From: Fallopia convolvulus
Lineage: Eukaryota > Streptophyta > Magnoliopsida > Caryophyllales > Polygonaceae
NCBI GenBank assembly: GCA_964016875.1
Contig: OZ024733.1
Coordinates: 23,045,324-23,109,323, forward strand
Direction of reading: 5' to 3'
Length of the DNA stretch: 64,000 nt
Shown here in pieces: positions 11,101-22,278 of the stretch. The notes under the pieces were generated by a model, which worked only from the letters and a program-made list of their open reading frames with translations, did not search any database and was not told where the DNA came from. The translations under genes were made by a program, and so were the position numbers. Within the stretch, counting starts at the first letter, position 1, and each line of letters begins with the position of its first letter.

Positions 11101-11835
11101 TAGCATAGCAGACAACAATATATCACGTCACTGGCATTTTCGTTATCATTTGAGACCACTAAGGAAATTAAAGAGTTCTGAAGCAATTATGCACATCCCA
11201 CATCCTTCTTCATCTCGTGATTTAGGTCATAGTATATTGATTGAAATAAATTGTATTCAATTGGAAAAGATACAACATATTTGGCAAACAGGCACCAAAT
11301 TGCAATGACACGAGAAGCTGAACCCACCATTGATGCTGAAATTTCTCTTTTTCTAGTTGAATATTGGTGCATCAGTGGTGCTAATAGTGCAAGTAATCAA
11401 TCATTAAAAATTGTACTAGACATTGAGCTCTTATCTATTAAAAATCTCAATGCTGAAGAACATCAAAATTTCATTCTATGCAAAATCAGAAATTAAGATC
11501 AAGTACACAACACAAAACCAGCATAATTTGAGAAGAATCAGTAAAGCAGTACACGCAACAGAATTAAGCAATCGATCTCGAATTCATAAACGAGAGCCTA
11601 CGAAGTTGAGCATTCAGAAGCTAAACCAGATGAGTGAAATGGAGAGGAAAATACCAGTGGAAGAATCGGCGGAGAAGGAAGGAGAGGGGGAGGGAGAGAG
11701 GTGGAAAAGGGGACCATTGTTGCCGAATAGAGTGCCGATGTAAAAGGAAGTAGCCATGACAAAGAGAGTCAACAACAGCATCTTCCCGAGCTTCGAATCC
11801 ACAAGGTTGCTTGTCCACATCGAATTCGTCGCCAT
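8132..11835 (-). CDS. Probable PMT-family S-adenosylmethionine methyltransferase (DUF248), 7 exons
   Basis: Exons on the minus strand are 11835-11655, 10966-10555, 9987-9698, 9574-9191, 8988-8742, 8626-8488 and 8293-8132. All introns are GT/AG and phases join in frame to 604 aa. The start MATNSMWTSN is the first Met preceding a single membrane segment (about residues 18-38), giving a type II Golgi-type topology. Family blocks occur in order: CPLEYNEYIPCHN, RHCPPLDKRLFCLVPPP, WWFPGGGTHF, the SAM-binding motif VLDVGCG (218-224), HCSRCRVDW (283-291), RLLRPNGYFVYSAPPAYRKD, NVMDM, LHANYLFS, and LLEDIMLEMDRILR. The end is CRKRFWAIV. Arabidopsis members such as QUA2/QUA3 act in cell-wall pectin methylation; that role is inferred here. 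It looks closest to the PMT5/6/7-like clade from memory, unverified. No disruption is seen. Confidence 0.93.
10056..10480. repeat. Imperfect tandem duplication inside PMT intron 2
   Basis: About 205 bp (10056-10260) is repeated at 10264-10480. Shared blocks include ATATATAACTGCACAGA, CTTCTTGAACGAAAATGCAG and GGCTGCTTA. The copies differ by many substitutions, so the duplication is old. It lies wholly inside the 567-bp intron and does not touch splice sites. Confidence 0.8.
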
Positions 11836-12090
11836 CTCTCTCCCCCCAACTCCAAAGAGATTAAAGAGCTGACTTACTTTGATTGATCTTCTTCTCGACT
11901 GTCGGTTGAATGAACACAGAGAGATTGAGAGTGATTTCGAATTCGAGCAACAAGAGATCTGGAGAGAGAGCGCTTGAGGGAGAAGGCGACGTAGAACGAC
12001 GCCGTCACATCTCACAGTCACATGTATATGATCCACCGACCTCCTCGAAGTCACTCTTCAATATCTCGCGCGTTCATATCACGTGACCAT
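11836..12090 (-). promoter_or_regulatory. 5' leader and proximal promoter of the PMT gene
   Basis: About 255 bp separate the start codon from the hAT-like terminus at 12091. It holds CT-rich stretches (minus strand) typical of plant 5' leaders. The minus frame stays open upstream to 12054, but no conserved coding precedes the Met at 11835. I cannot place a TATA box with confidence. The transcription start may lie inside or beyond the transposon edge. Confidence 0.4.
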
Positions 12091-13887
12091 TAGGTGGCAA
12101 CGGGTCGGGTTGGGTACGGGTGGACTACTTCCACCACCCGACCTGACTTCCAGACCGTGTACTCGACCCGCTGAAAAAACCCGATCGGGTGCACGGTTTT
12201 CGAGGCGGGTCGGTGTTTTTTTCAGGTTTATATTACTTGCTGAATTTTTTTAATTCTAATCAAATAATTGACCATAAAATCATAATTGATAATTTTTATA
12301 AAGTACATTACATAGACCAAACTCAAATTACAATAAACATAGTTATATAAAAGTCAAACACATCAATACTATTACAAAATATGGTCTAGAAATGTCTTCA
12401 ACTAAGCATTAAAAAAACTAAATAAAGAACATAAATTCATGTCTTCAAGTCTTCAACTTCAATATTCATCCAACTATCCAAGAGGACCAAGATTGAGAAA
12501 AGCAGCTCCTTCAGAAAGAAAATCCTAGCATTTCCAAATAAAACATTAGCATTTGCATGATAAATATGACAATACAAGTAAACAACAAATATAGGAAGTT
12601 AATTACATTGACAACTTGACTACTATTAACTTCTTCTTCATCATCGGTACGAGTACCACAAGCATGAGAATTGCCGACTTGTAATCCTTGTAAAAAATTG
12701 AACATTAGTACATAATAGAAAGAATCAATAATAACTTAAGTTATAACAAAGTAACAAAGAGATAAGATTACCCGCTAACTCATCAATACCCCTATTTTGC
12801 AAACATGCCAATGCCTCCACGGTATTTGAATGAAGCTTATAACGATGGGGTGTAACCAATCTACCACCCGCACTAAAAGCACTCTCAGAAGCAACACTAG
12901 TAGCTGGTATTGCTAAAATGTCCTTAGCGACCATTCTCAAAGTTGGATATTTCAAACCCAAGCTTCCAAAAGTTAAGAACATCAAAGTCATCAATAGGAG
13001 GACGGGGAGCCTCCTCAAGATATAGATCTAACTCGGCTCTAGCAGACATTACATTACTCCTACTAGCAAAATCACATCGAGTAGCTCTAGAAGAACCAGA
13101 ACCAATACTAGCACTTTTAGAAGAAGGATCAACACTCATTTGCCGCTTTGCAGACACAATATCCTTATTAGAAGCAGAACCACCACCGATTGAGGAATAT
13201 TTCTCTTGATAATTAGCCAACAGCTTATATAACAATGATTTTATCCTCTCAACTTCAATTTCAGCTTCCTCCTCACCATAAATATGCTCGTAATAGAATT
13301 TCACACAAGCCAATTTGTTTTCGGGATCTAAAGCATCAGCAACAGCTAAGAGTTTATTAACAATTCCCCAATACTTATCAAAGTTCTCCAGCATACTTGC
13401 AGCCATTTTTCTAGTAATCTCTGGTTCGTTAACACCATATAACCAAAACGGCCAACTCAATCTTAATCTCACAAATATGCTTGAAGAATAGATTAGCCGT
13501 TGGAAATTTTCTACAAGAAAATAATGAGGTCACATCATAAAAAACTTCCAACTTATAACACACAATGGTAGCAAACTTCCATTCTTAATCACTAGGAAGA
13601 TTAAACTTAATAGCGGGATCATTAATTTTCAGCTTGGCAAAGACATCCTTATAAGGCAAAGCACTTTTAAGCATCAAAAAGGTAGAGTTCCACCTTATTT
13701 TACAATCAAGAGCTAATTTTCTAGAGCAATCAAGTTCTTAACAATCACATCCAAACCATCTTGCACAACCATGTTCAACACGTGTGCACTACAACGAACA
13801 TGCAAAAACTGACCATCCAAAATAAGAGATTCTGAATCAAATGTATTCCGCAATACTCCTATCATAACATCATTAGTAGTGTGATTG
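12091..13887 (-). mobile_element. hAT-family transposon fragment
   Basis: The left edge TAGGTGGCAACGGGTCGG, followed by repeated CGGGT/ACCCG words, is typical of one plant hAT terminus class. It is followed inwards by a hAT transposase C-terminal half on the minus strand. The right side stops at 13887 where LTR-like sequence begins, so the 5' half and other terminus are absent. No target duplication can be scored. Confidence 0.75.
12600..13887 (-). pseudogene. hAT transposase C-terminal half, frameshifted
   Basis: Reading leftward on the minus strand, NHTTNDVM and HVRCSAHVLNMVV mark the RNase-H-like catalytic region (about 13760-13887). Next come RWNSTFLMLKSAL, a helical region with DKYWGIVNKLLAVADALDP (12924-13472), and the hAT dimerisation domain (ILAIPATSVASESAFSAGGR, 12725-13018). 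Frames change near 12950-13018 and near 13470, and there is an internal stop near 13590. A GT donor after ELAG and an acceptor near 12693 suggest the original 3' intron and a last exon (about 12609-12692). It is not functional. Confidence 0.82.
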
Positions 13888-15880
13888 TGTAATAACCGCT
13901 AATTTCAATAATATATTTTAATTATAAAAAAACAATTTATTTTTTTCTCCTTGGAAATAATAATTTCTTTAGAATAACTTTATACAAGAATTTTAATAAA
14001 ATTCCCACCTCCTTGCTTATGGTAAAATAGTGGATTTTTGGGGATAAGCTAACAAAAAGAAAAATTAAATATGTGGAAGTGCAAAAAGGTCGGGTTTGAA
14101 CCCGAGACAAAGTCTCACCTATCTCCTTCCCAACCACTATGCTAATCACTTTTCTTACTAACTTAACCCTCTAATTAATTTTTAAACCCCCTTTTTTGTC
14201 TCTTCTTCCTCCTTGGACCGCCGGTCCCCTTCCTTGTCCGGATCGGACTTTTGCCCTTCGGTTTTGACCACCGGACTTCGAACGCCGATGTCAGGCCGGC
14301 CCGTCGCTCGTCCCTTGTCCCATCCATCTCCTTTTTCCCCTTTTTCCACACAAATTCCTCCTTTCCAATAACAATAGGGCATTGGCCTATGCTTGGATTT
14401 GTGCAGCTAAGAGCCATCTCCTTGGGCTATTTAAGGAGGCCATGGGCAGGAGGAGCATGACAAACAACCCCTCTCCTCTCCCTCTCGTTCAAACTCCTGA
14501 ATCAGGCAAGTTTTTTTTTCTCTTCAAATCTGAATTTTCATATTCGAAACTCCCGTGTTCCGCCCTCTCCTCTTCGTTTTCCGACCACCTTCACCGGCGC
14601 TCACCCACGTCCGTCGCCGTGCCTCACCGGCGTTCTCGCACCACCGCCCGTCTCGTCGTCGTCGTTGTGCCGCTGCTGTCCAACCTCTCTGGTTCGTTCT
14701 TGTTCAGTTCAAGCGTAGAAGGAAATAATAAGGAGTTGGGCTGAGTTCTATTGCTCCGTGGGCCAAAACCTCCACTCGGACTGCTAACAACTGGACTATA
14801 GCTTCGGTGGGCCGAGCACCAGCAAAGAAATAGGCCCATTTCCCCCTTCTCCTATTTTCGGCAACTTAGAGATTAAAAGGAGAGCTATTTCGGCCCAAAT
14901 CTCTTTCGACCAGCCCAATTGTTCCCGAGCCCAGGTCCCGTTCCGTTGCGTTGGTATAGTCCGGACCCTTATTTAATTATCTACTATTTTATTTAAAATT
15001 ATTTTATTATAAATTATAATTAGTTTGAGGAATTTGCATACGTAAAACCTATTTCAAAATATTATAAGAAATGTATGAAAATTAATTCTAGCATGCCACT
15101 TTAGATATTTATAATTTTTAGATAAATTATAAATAATCTTCTAGCATGATAATATTAATGGAATAATATTATTAGGCATGTTGGAATATTTTTATACAAA
15201 TATAATAGTACAAGTTACCTCCTTTACTAAAAAGGGGTATTCTAACAAGTTAAGTTGGAAACAAAATAACGAAGGTTAACATTCCGTTTCCTTAATGTGA
15301 ACCCGTTTTAGGTCAATCTATCGAAGAAGAATCTGTCTTAGATCCGACGCTAGTTAGTCAATCCGAAAACTAAGGCAAGCGGATATTCTCCTTGTTACCC
15401 TTGTTATATCTTCGATTCCTTTGAAATATATTCATCTCTATGTTGGGAACTGATTGTTTGCTCAATAGATGAACTTAGGTTTATTTATTGTCTAGATATG
15501 ACGATACTATATTTACTATCTCGTAATGCGCTAGTACTGAACCTAGGTCCGTTGTGTGTGGCCTTGTTTGTTTTAGTCTCTTTTCGAGACTTGTTGTGGA
15601 CTAGGATAGAATCAGGGGTGCGGATTTTACTCCGACACCTCTACATAACTTATCGAGTGGTATGGCTTTCCGCCCTCTCTTCGCTCGGTACTGGATCATG
15701 ATCCCGTAGTCGCTCCTCCTTTGAGGGGGTCTACTGCACCCTAGCTAGGTGCCGGAACTTCGTTCCTTTCAGTGGATCGGCCTTCGCAGCCCCCACACTT
15801 AAAACTCTTCACTTGAAGTGCAATGTTTTATGACGGAAAGATAAGTGCCTAGTGCACATTAATAAATGGAATATGATGAA
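13888..15880 (+). repeat. LTR-retrotransposon-like noncoding sequence
   Basis: The sequence begins TGTAATAACCGC exactly where hAT coding stops, as expected for an LTR start inside the hAT gene. It contains a CT-rich and GC-rich leader-like stretch (14470-14700) and short ORFs with no domain. The right part (15790-15880, CACACTTAAAACTCTTCA) resembles the noncoding 3' region of the gag-only gypsy element further right. No matching end or target duplicate was found. Ty3/gypsy LTR identity is a guess from overall look. Confidence 0.4.
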
Positions 15881-16114
15881 CTAGGATAACTTGCTCCTGA
15901 CTTTCGAAGGATCGTCATTCCAACCTGAATTCTTATTCGTACTCTGAATTTGTTGAGGTTGGTCTAGACCCGATGAAGTCAATGGAGTTATTTCTTTTAA
16001 AAAGTTGTGTGTGTGAAATAAAAAGTTCCCAACTATTTTCATATTCATAAAGGGACTACAATTTTCGTAGTATCCTTTTCTGTATAACAAAATACTTATC
16101 TCTTCAAGAAGAAC

Positions 16115-16372
16115 TGATGTGATCAAGCCGACCTGAACCCACCTTCCCGGCCTGCCTCCACGTCGGTGTTCTAACCAGTGGGCCAGCCTCCAGCCTACCT
16201 CCACATCGGCGATCTGACTGGTGGCGCTCGATCACAAGCCATGGGCTACAGCCCATACACCCCAACCTGCAGGAGGATTCACACCTTTTATCCTGCAGGA
16301 TGTTGGAGGGGGGATTTGATCCCCTGACCTCCCTTTATCAAGGTGGGATTACCACACTTGATAACCAACTCC
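16115..16372 (-). mobile_element. SINE (tRNA-derived type), copy 1
   Basis: The minus strand begins GGAGTTGGTTATCAAGTGTGG (21 nt read as A-box region), continues with a B-box-like GATCAAATCCCC, and ends GGCTTGATCACATCA. A closely similar 258-bp copy occurs in the other orientation at 46346-46603. The shared ends define the unit. Pol III box placement is by eye. It abuts the truncated gag copy at 16379. Confidence 0.65.
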
Positions 16373-16379
16373 ATTATAG

Positions 16380-17372
16380 TCAGCAACCTGAGTGTATAGG
16401 GCATGCATCATAAGGATGGCCTGTTTCACCACAGATTCCACATGCCCTTGAACTTGAAGCTCCATTACCCACCAACAGTTGCTTCATCATAGCCTTTAAC
16501 TCCCTTACTTCAGCATTCAGGGAATCATTCACAGAATTTAGAGACCTACTGTTGGACCTCTTTCTTTGATTTCTGCATTGCTCAGCTAGAGGCTCCAACT
16601 TATCAAACGCTTGCCTTGGGGTGAGATTTTCATAAGAACCTCCACAGGACGCATTCATCAGGCGCCTATCAGCATCATAGAGCCCCTCAATAATATAACA
16701 AATCAGATCTTTATCAGAATAGCCATGGTAGGGACAGCTGGCTATGAGCCTCTTGTAACGCTCATAATACTCATACAGATTCTCATCATCACCCTGCTCT
16801 AAACTGCTCAGCTGCTTCTTAATAGACGTTTGTTTGGCAGCAGGGAAGTGTTTTTCCAGAAAAGCACCCTTCATCTGAGCCCATGTAGTAATCGTCTCAG
16901 GTGCTAAGTATAGATACCATTCCTTAGCTGCGTCAGCTAAAGAAAATTGGAAAGCCCTCAACATCAGCTGATCTTCAGTCACATCATTCGGCTTCATTCC
17001 TAGACAGACATAATGGAACTCTGCAAGGTGTTTGTTCGGATCCTCCCCACTCAATCCATGGAACTTAGGCAAATAATGGAGAAGACCAGATTTCAGCTCA
17101 AATTTCACACCTTCCCCTAGTGCGGGAAATTGAAGACCAAGCTGTTGTTGTTGTACATTAGGCGCAGTCAGTTGCCTAATAGTACGATCTGCCATGGTTA
17201 CGAACTGTTCTTCAACCTCTGAATCGGATGATGAGGAAGAAGATGAAACTGGATCAAATTGAATGCCTAGCACTTGAGCTTGAACTTGACGTCTCAACTC
17301 TCGTAGGGTCCTGTTAATTTCTGGATCAAAAGGAACAATAGGTGAATTATCAGTAGAATGGGTAAGAACCAT
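16380..17372 (-). pseudogene. gag: Ty3/gypsy Gag, truncated second copy
   Basis: The ATG at 17372 starts MVLTHSTDNSPIVPFDPEIN, followed by a Ser-rich acidic stretch. The Retrotrans_gag helical domain follows (FHGLSGEDPNKHLAEFH ... FPAAKQTSIKKQLSSLEQGDDENLYEYYERYKRL). It ends in a CCHC-like knuckle, CGICGETGHPYDAC. The frame is open for this whole length, unlike copy 1. It is cut at 16394, just after the knuckle, by foreign sequence and then the SINE. On its upstream side it is fused directly to a shortened LTR (17406-18315), skipping the LTR end, primer-binding site and leader. Confidence 0.85.
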
Positions 17373-17405
17373 AAGATAGGTTCTTAACAGTCGGGATTTC
17401 CGCTT

Positions 17406-18315
17406 GTTCACGGTCCAAGCGAAATTATGATATGAACAAGAACGCTTAATTCAAATCATGCAAAGTATTAAGGATAATAGGATATCAAATCATGCAATCG
17501 AGCTACGAGTCTCATGCATAAAATAACAACCAAACACTCTTTCTCAATTCTAGTCCACGGTCCTAGAAAAGAGTTGTTTCAAGGATAAATAAGATTGCAT
17601 AGACAACAATCAAAACTAATCCAAACAATAGATCTAAGTCAATCAAACAAGTTGATCAGGCTCATAAAATCAAACATAGATCATGGAATTAAAACAAGAG
17701 TTTTGATATTATCAAGGGATATAAAAGTTACCAGAATCTCACGAATTACATAAAAAGGTTTCCTTGATCAAACAAACTCCAAGGGAAATTAGTTCTCCAT
17801 AATAGAAATAAAAACTAGGTTAAAAATAAAAGTAGTCTCCAAAAGTATCCTAGATAATGTGATAACAAAGTCTGCTACGAAACTAAGCTTAAATAGTGGA
17901 AAAACAACCGAAACCTAAAGATATAAAAATAGATAAGAGATAAAATAAAACAGAAAGTCGGCGCTTCGGAAACACAGCCACCCACGAGCGCGGGTCACAA
18001 CCCGCGAGCGCAGGTCCAGTCTTCATCCCTCGGCCGCGGATCCTCGTCAAACCGCGAGCGCGGTCCCGACCCGCGAGCGCGGGTCCTGCATTCTTCAACT
18101 CTCTCGAATCTTCTCGTCACCGTGGTCTCGGGTCCATGCCCGAGGGCGCGGGTCTTGTCTTCGTAAAATCTCCAGCTTGAATTTAGGACTTCTTTCTTCA
18201 AAATCTTCAACTGTAGGCTTTTCTGATATTACAAATAAACACCCTAATCTAGCCTAAAACACTCAGAAATCCTAATAAAAATACATACTTACGCTGTATT
18301 AAAACCAGCGTATCA
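17406..18315 (-). repeat. 3' LTR of gag-only gypsy element, truncated
   Basis: It begins TGATACGCTGG (minus, 18315) after the polypurine tract. It is near-identical to 22570-23447 of the 5' LTR. The last ~290 bp of the LTR are missing and gag of another copy follows. Confidence 0.85.
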
Positions 18316-18629
18316 AATTCCCCCATACTTAGATCTTGCTCGTCCTCGAGTAAGCTCAAAATAAATCTAACAATAAATCCTATCAAAGATCCACATGAAG
18401 TAAAGGGAAATATGAAAAATCTAACTCTCAACTCACAACCCGAACCCAAGTAGAGAAATAATGAGCAAAGACATGAAAGCTCAAACACCCACCTCACTAA
18501 TACAAAATATAGCACTCAAGCTCTAAAAAGTGTAGAGCGACCTAGGATCTACCCAACATCTAAAGTGTAATCCCCAGACCCCAAAGTAGAATATGATCCT
18601 AAACACTCTGATTTTACCACTCATTCTAC

Positions 18630-18789
18630 TTAGGCGCCCTTTCGGGTTTTCACCTAATCACTCTTTTCATTTTTCTTAGGTGTGCTCACAAATCCTCACA
18701 TCTCTCATAAAACCTCTTATTACCCCAGCCTAATGCTGGTTCGGGTTACCTGCTTATTACCTGAGCCGCCCTTTCGGGTTTCCAGCTCA
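18630..18789 (-). other. Pair of GAAA-loop hairpins with compensating outer stems
   Basis: On the element's sense (minus) strand both sites carry the core ACCCGAAAGGGCG, a CCC/GGG stem with a GAAA loop. In hairpin 1 (18657-18630) the outer stem is TTAGG/CCTAA. In hairpin 2 (18789-18762) it is TGAGC/GCTCA. Bases on both sides of the outer stem changed together, so pairing is kept. Confidence 0.6.
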
Positions 18790-19424
18790 TCCCAGGATTT
18801 TTATGCCTTTTTTCTATTTTTATGGTTTTTTTTAAAACTGAACATACTGAATCAAATAACAGAAATAAATGCAACTATACATATATCACAAATATAGTAG
18901 TGAATCCCCCCCCCCCATACTTAAACCCTTCATTGTCCCCAATGAAGCTAAGAAAATATAGAACAAAGTATAGAAGAGGGAATCAGAAGACTCACTGCTG
19001 ACGTATTATCCCATAATTGCATCCGCCTATCAGTAAAATTTTGTAGCCTGAAATACCTCATACTGAATTAAAACAGAAATTCAAAAATTACCCGAACTGA
19101 GATACCCGCGATCGAAGGATAAAAGACGAGGGCGCATCGGTTGGTAATGGAAAACCGCGAGTACAGGTCTCGAACCGCGAGCGCGGTTTCTGTCAGAACT
19201 CCACCCGCGAGCGCGGTTTGCGGAGAATTTTAGATCTGAAACTTCGACGCAACAATGGCACCCGAAAACTCCCTAATCTCCTCAAATTCTTCTCAAGCAA
19301 CAACAATTCGACCTCAACAAGGCAGAAAATCAACTCCAAATTCAAGAATGAGTACTAATCGATGTAGATCTGGAGCCGAAATTGCATAAAACGCCTTCAC
19401 TCCAACCAAACACCAAAAGCCTTG

Positions 19425-19515
19425 CTTCGGGGGTTTCACCCGAAAGCCTTTTATTTTAGGGGTTTCACCTGAAAGCCTTTTATTTTGGGGGTTTCACCCG
19501 AAAACCTTTTATTTT
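19425..19515 (-). repeat. Short tandem repeat, three ~30-bp units
   Basis: GGGGTTTCACCYGAAARCC followed by TTTTATTTT occurs three times in a row with minor changes. The unit shares the CCCGAAAG word with the hairpins at 18630-18789. Confidence 0.8.
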
Positions 19516-19821
19516 TATTTTATTTTAAAATTTAATTTTTTTTTCGAAAAAACAAAAACTGGATTCCGTCAAGGTCGACCCGCGAGCGCGGGTCCTGGGC
19601 CGCGGTCGCGGGACCAACCGTGACCTCGTTTCCAGCCTCGGGTTGTGCTTCCTTCGAGATTTGATAAATTATACCTGCAAGTTAGCCCGACAAAACTAAA
19701 ACGAAACTAAAACTAAAACTAAACTAAAAAGACAAAAAATAAAAGAAAAGAAAAACATACCTCGGGTTGCCTCCCGAGCAGCGCCTTTGTTTAACGTCGT
19801 TGGCCCGACGTCTTTCATAGC

Positions 19822-22120
19822 TCAGAACGGGTCATCATCTATCTGAAACTGGACCTTTTTCCCTTCATGTGCCATGGATAATAGGCCCTTTGAAACATCA
19901 ATCACGGCGCTTGCCGTCTTCATAAATGGCCGACCCAACAGTAAAACTGGGTCGTATCTCCCCTTACCAATTTCCAGGACATAAAAGTCCGTCGGAAAAA
20001 TTAAACCATCCACCTGCACTAAAACATCTTCCACAAATCCTTTCAGATGCACATTAGAGTGGTCAGCCAGTTCAATAGTAATATTAGAATCATGTAATGG
20101 CCCTAGACCTAACCGCTCATATATGCTAAGTGGCATGACATTTATGGATGCTCCTAAATCAAGCATAGAATGCTCAATTTTTGCCTCACCAATAGTAACG
20201 GGAACAGTAAACCTCCCTGGATCTCCATACTTCTTAGGCAATTGCCTTTGAAGCATGGAAGATACGTTTTCTACATTCTCAACAAGATTAATTTTCTTAA
20301 CCTGCCCTTTCTCTTTTTGTTTCCTCTTAATAGTACATAATTCTTTCAGAAACATAGCAAAACGAGGAATACTTTGAACAAGTTTGAGTAAAGGAACATT
20401 TACCTCACACTTAGAGAAGGTTTCAAAAATTTCCTTGTCGTTGGCTGGCCTCCGAGTGTCCTTCAGTGCCTCGGGAAATGGTGGAGTTGGCTTTTGTGAA
20501 GCCATGGAAGGAAACGAAGGACAAACGTAAGAATCAGATTCTGTCGGAGAGGGGACCCGCGAGCTCGGGTGGGAACCCGCGGGCGCGGCTGGCAAATCGC
20601 GAGCGCGGTCAAGATCCGCGGTCGTGGGTTTTGGCTGACGCTCAGCTTCAGCTTCGTCTTCTGTTGATCCGCGAGCGGGGCTATTCTCCTGCGGGCTCGG
20701 TTGGTTTCCGTTGGCTGGGACTTCAATATTCAACTCTTTCTCACTCCTCAACGTGATTGCACTCACATTCTCCCTCGGGTTAATAGTCCGAGATGGCAGT
20801 TTCCCCGAGTCTTTGGCTTCTAAACGATTAAGAATGGTTGCAATTTGACTTAATTGATTTTCAAGGCTTTTCACTGCAACCTTGGTCTCTTGATTCTCCT
20901 TCATAAGCTGAGCAATAATAGCGGGATTTTCAAGAGGAACTTGAGGCCTTGGCACATAATTAGGCATGGGAACATAATTGGGCTGACCTCCTTGTTGTGG
21001 AAAAGGTTGTTGAGGTTGTTGATTCCACCTAAAGTTAGGATTGTTTGCCCACCCCGGATTGTAGGTGTTTGAATATGGGTCATTCTGGAGCCTTGCTTTA
21101 TCATAGTTCCCTATAGCATTGACATCAGCTGCTGGCTCTTGCATGATAGGGCATGCATCAGAAGGATGGCCTGTTCCACAACAGATTCCACAAGCCCTTG
21201 AACTTGAAGCTCCATTACCCACCAACAATTGCTTCATCATAGCCTTTAACTCCCTTACTTCAGCATTCAGGGAATCATTCACAGAATTTAGAGACCTACT
21301 GTTGGACCTCTTTCTTTGATTTCTGCATTGCTCAGCTAGAGTCTCCAACTTATCAAACGCTTGCCTTGGGGTGAGATTTTCATAAGAACCTCCACAAGAC
21401 GCATTCATCAGGCACCTATCAGCCTCACAGAGCCCCTCAATAATATAACAGATCAGATCTTTATCAGAACAGTCATGGTAGGGACATCTGGCTATGAGCC
21501 TCTTGTAAGGCTCATAATACTCATACAGATTCTCATCATCACCCTGCTCTAAACTGCTCAGCTGCTTCTTAATAGACGTTTGTTTGGCAGCAGGGAAGTA
21601 TTTTTCAGAAAAGCACCCTTCATTTGAGCCCATGTAGTAATCGTCTCAGGTGCTAAGTATAGATACCATTCCTTAGCAGCGTCAGCTAAAGAAAATTGGA
21701 AAGCCCTCAACATCAGTTGATCTTCAATCACATTAGCCGGCTTCATTCCTAGACAGACAGAATGGAACTCTGCAAGGTGTTTGCTCGGATCCTCCCCACT
21801 CAATCCATGGAACTTAGGCAAATAATGGAGAAGACCAGATTTCAGCTCAAATTTCACACCTTCCCCTAGTGCGGGAAATGAAGACCAAGTTGTTGTTGTT
21901 GTAGATTAGGCGCACTCAGTTGTCTAATAGTACGATCTCCCATGGTTACGAACTGTTCTTCAACCTCTAAATCAGATGATGAGGAAGAAGATGAAACTGG
22001 ATCAAACTGAATGCCTAGCACTTGAGCTTGAACTTGACGTCTCAAGTCTCGTAGGGTCCTGTTAATTTCTGGATCAAAAGGAACAATAGGCGAATTATCA
22101 GTAGAACGGGTATGAACCAT
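19822..22120 (-). pseudogene. gag-pro: Ty3/gypsy Gag-protease polyprotein, two frameshifts
   Basis: The ATG at 22120 (MVHTRSTDNSP) is the homologue of the copy-2 start. Retrotrans_gag is followed by a knuckle with an altered second half (CGICCGTGHPSDAC), a Gln/Pro-rich linker, and a retropepsin-like domain. That domain has LDLGASINVMPLSIYERLG and ILLGRPF-like LLLGRPFMKTASAVID near the C-terminus. Stop at 19822. Comparison with 16380-17372 shows two single-base losses, near 21880 and near 21605, each changing frame; otherwise the frame is open for about 767 codons. The linker at 20550-20700 is built from the CpG-rich CCGCGAGCGCGG motif. Confidence 0.85.
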
Positions 22121-22252
22121 AAGATAGGTTCTTACCAGTCGGGATTTCTGGGACGAAACCAACCGCGAGCGAGGTTTAAAACCGCGGGCGCGGGCTGCGA
22201 GCCGCGAGCGCGGGTTCTTCCAGAAACGCCGATTGAACAGAAAATTAAAACC

Positions 22253-22273
22253 GATTCCTCGGCAACGGCGCCA
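22253..22273 (-). other. Primer-binding site of gypsy element
   Basis: TGGCGCCGTTGCCGAGGAAT on the minus strand resembles the Asp-tRNA-type primer-binding site common in plant Ty3/gypsy elements. It lies 5 bp inside the LTR end. Confidence 0.75.
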
Positions 22274-22278
22274 AAATT

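Larger units (their letters stand above)
18316..19821 (-). other. Noncoding 3' region of gag-only gypsy element
   Basis: There is no coding domain. It contains two analogous hairpins (18630-18657 and 18762-18789), a perfect CCAGC/GCTGG hairpin at 18725-18739, a C11-12 run near 18906, three tandem copies of a GGGGGTTTCACCCGAAA unit (19425-19515), and several CpG-rich CCGCGAGCGCGGG motifs (19105-19220, 19575-19610). In a full-length element this position would follow pol. Confidence 0.6.

Noticed and set aside
11251..11743. Short ORFs inside PMT intron 1 and on the opposite strand
   Set aside because: They lie in an intron or antisense to exon 1, are short, and have no similarity to known domains.
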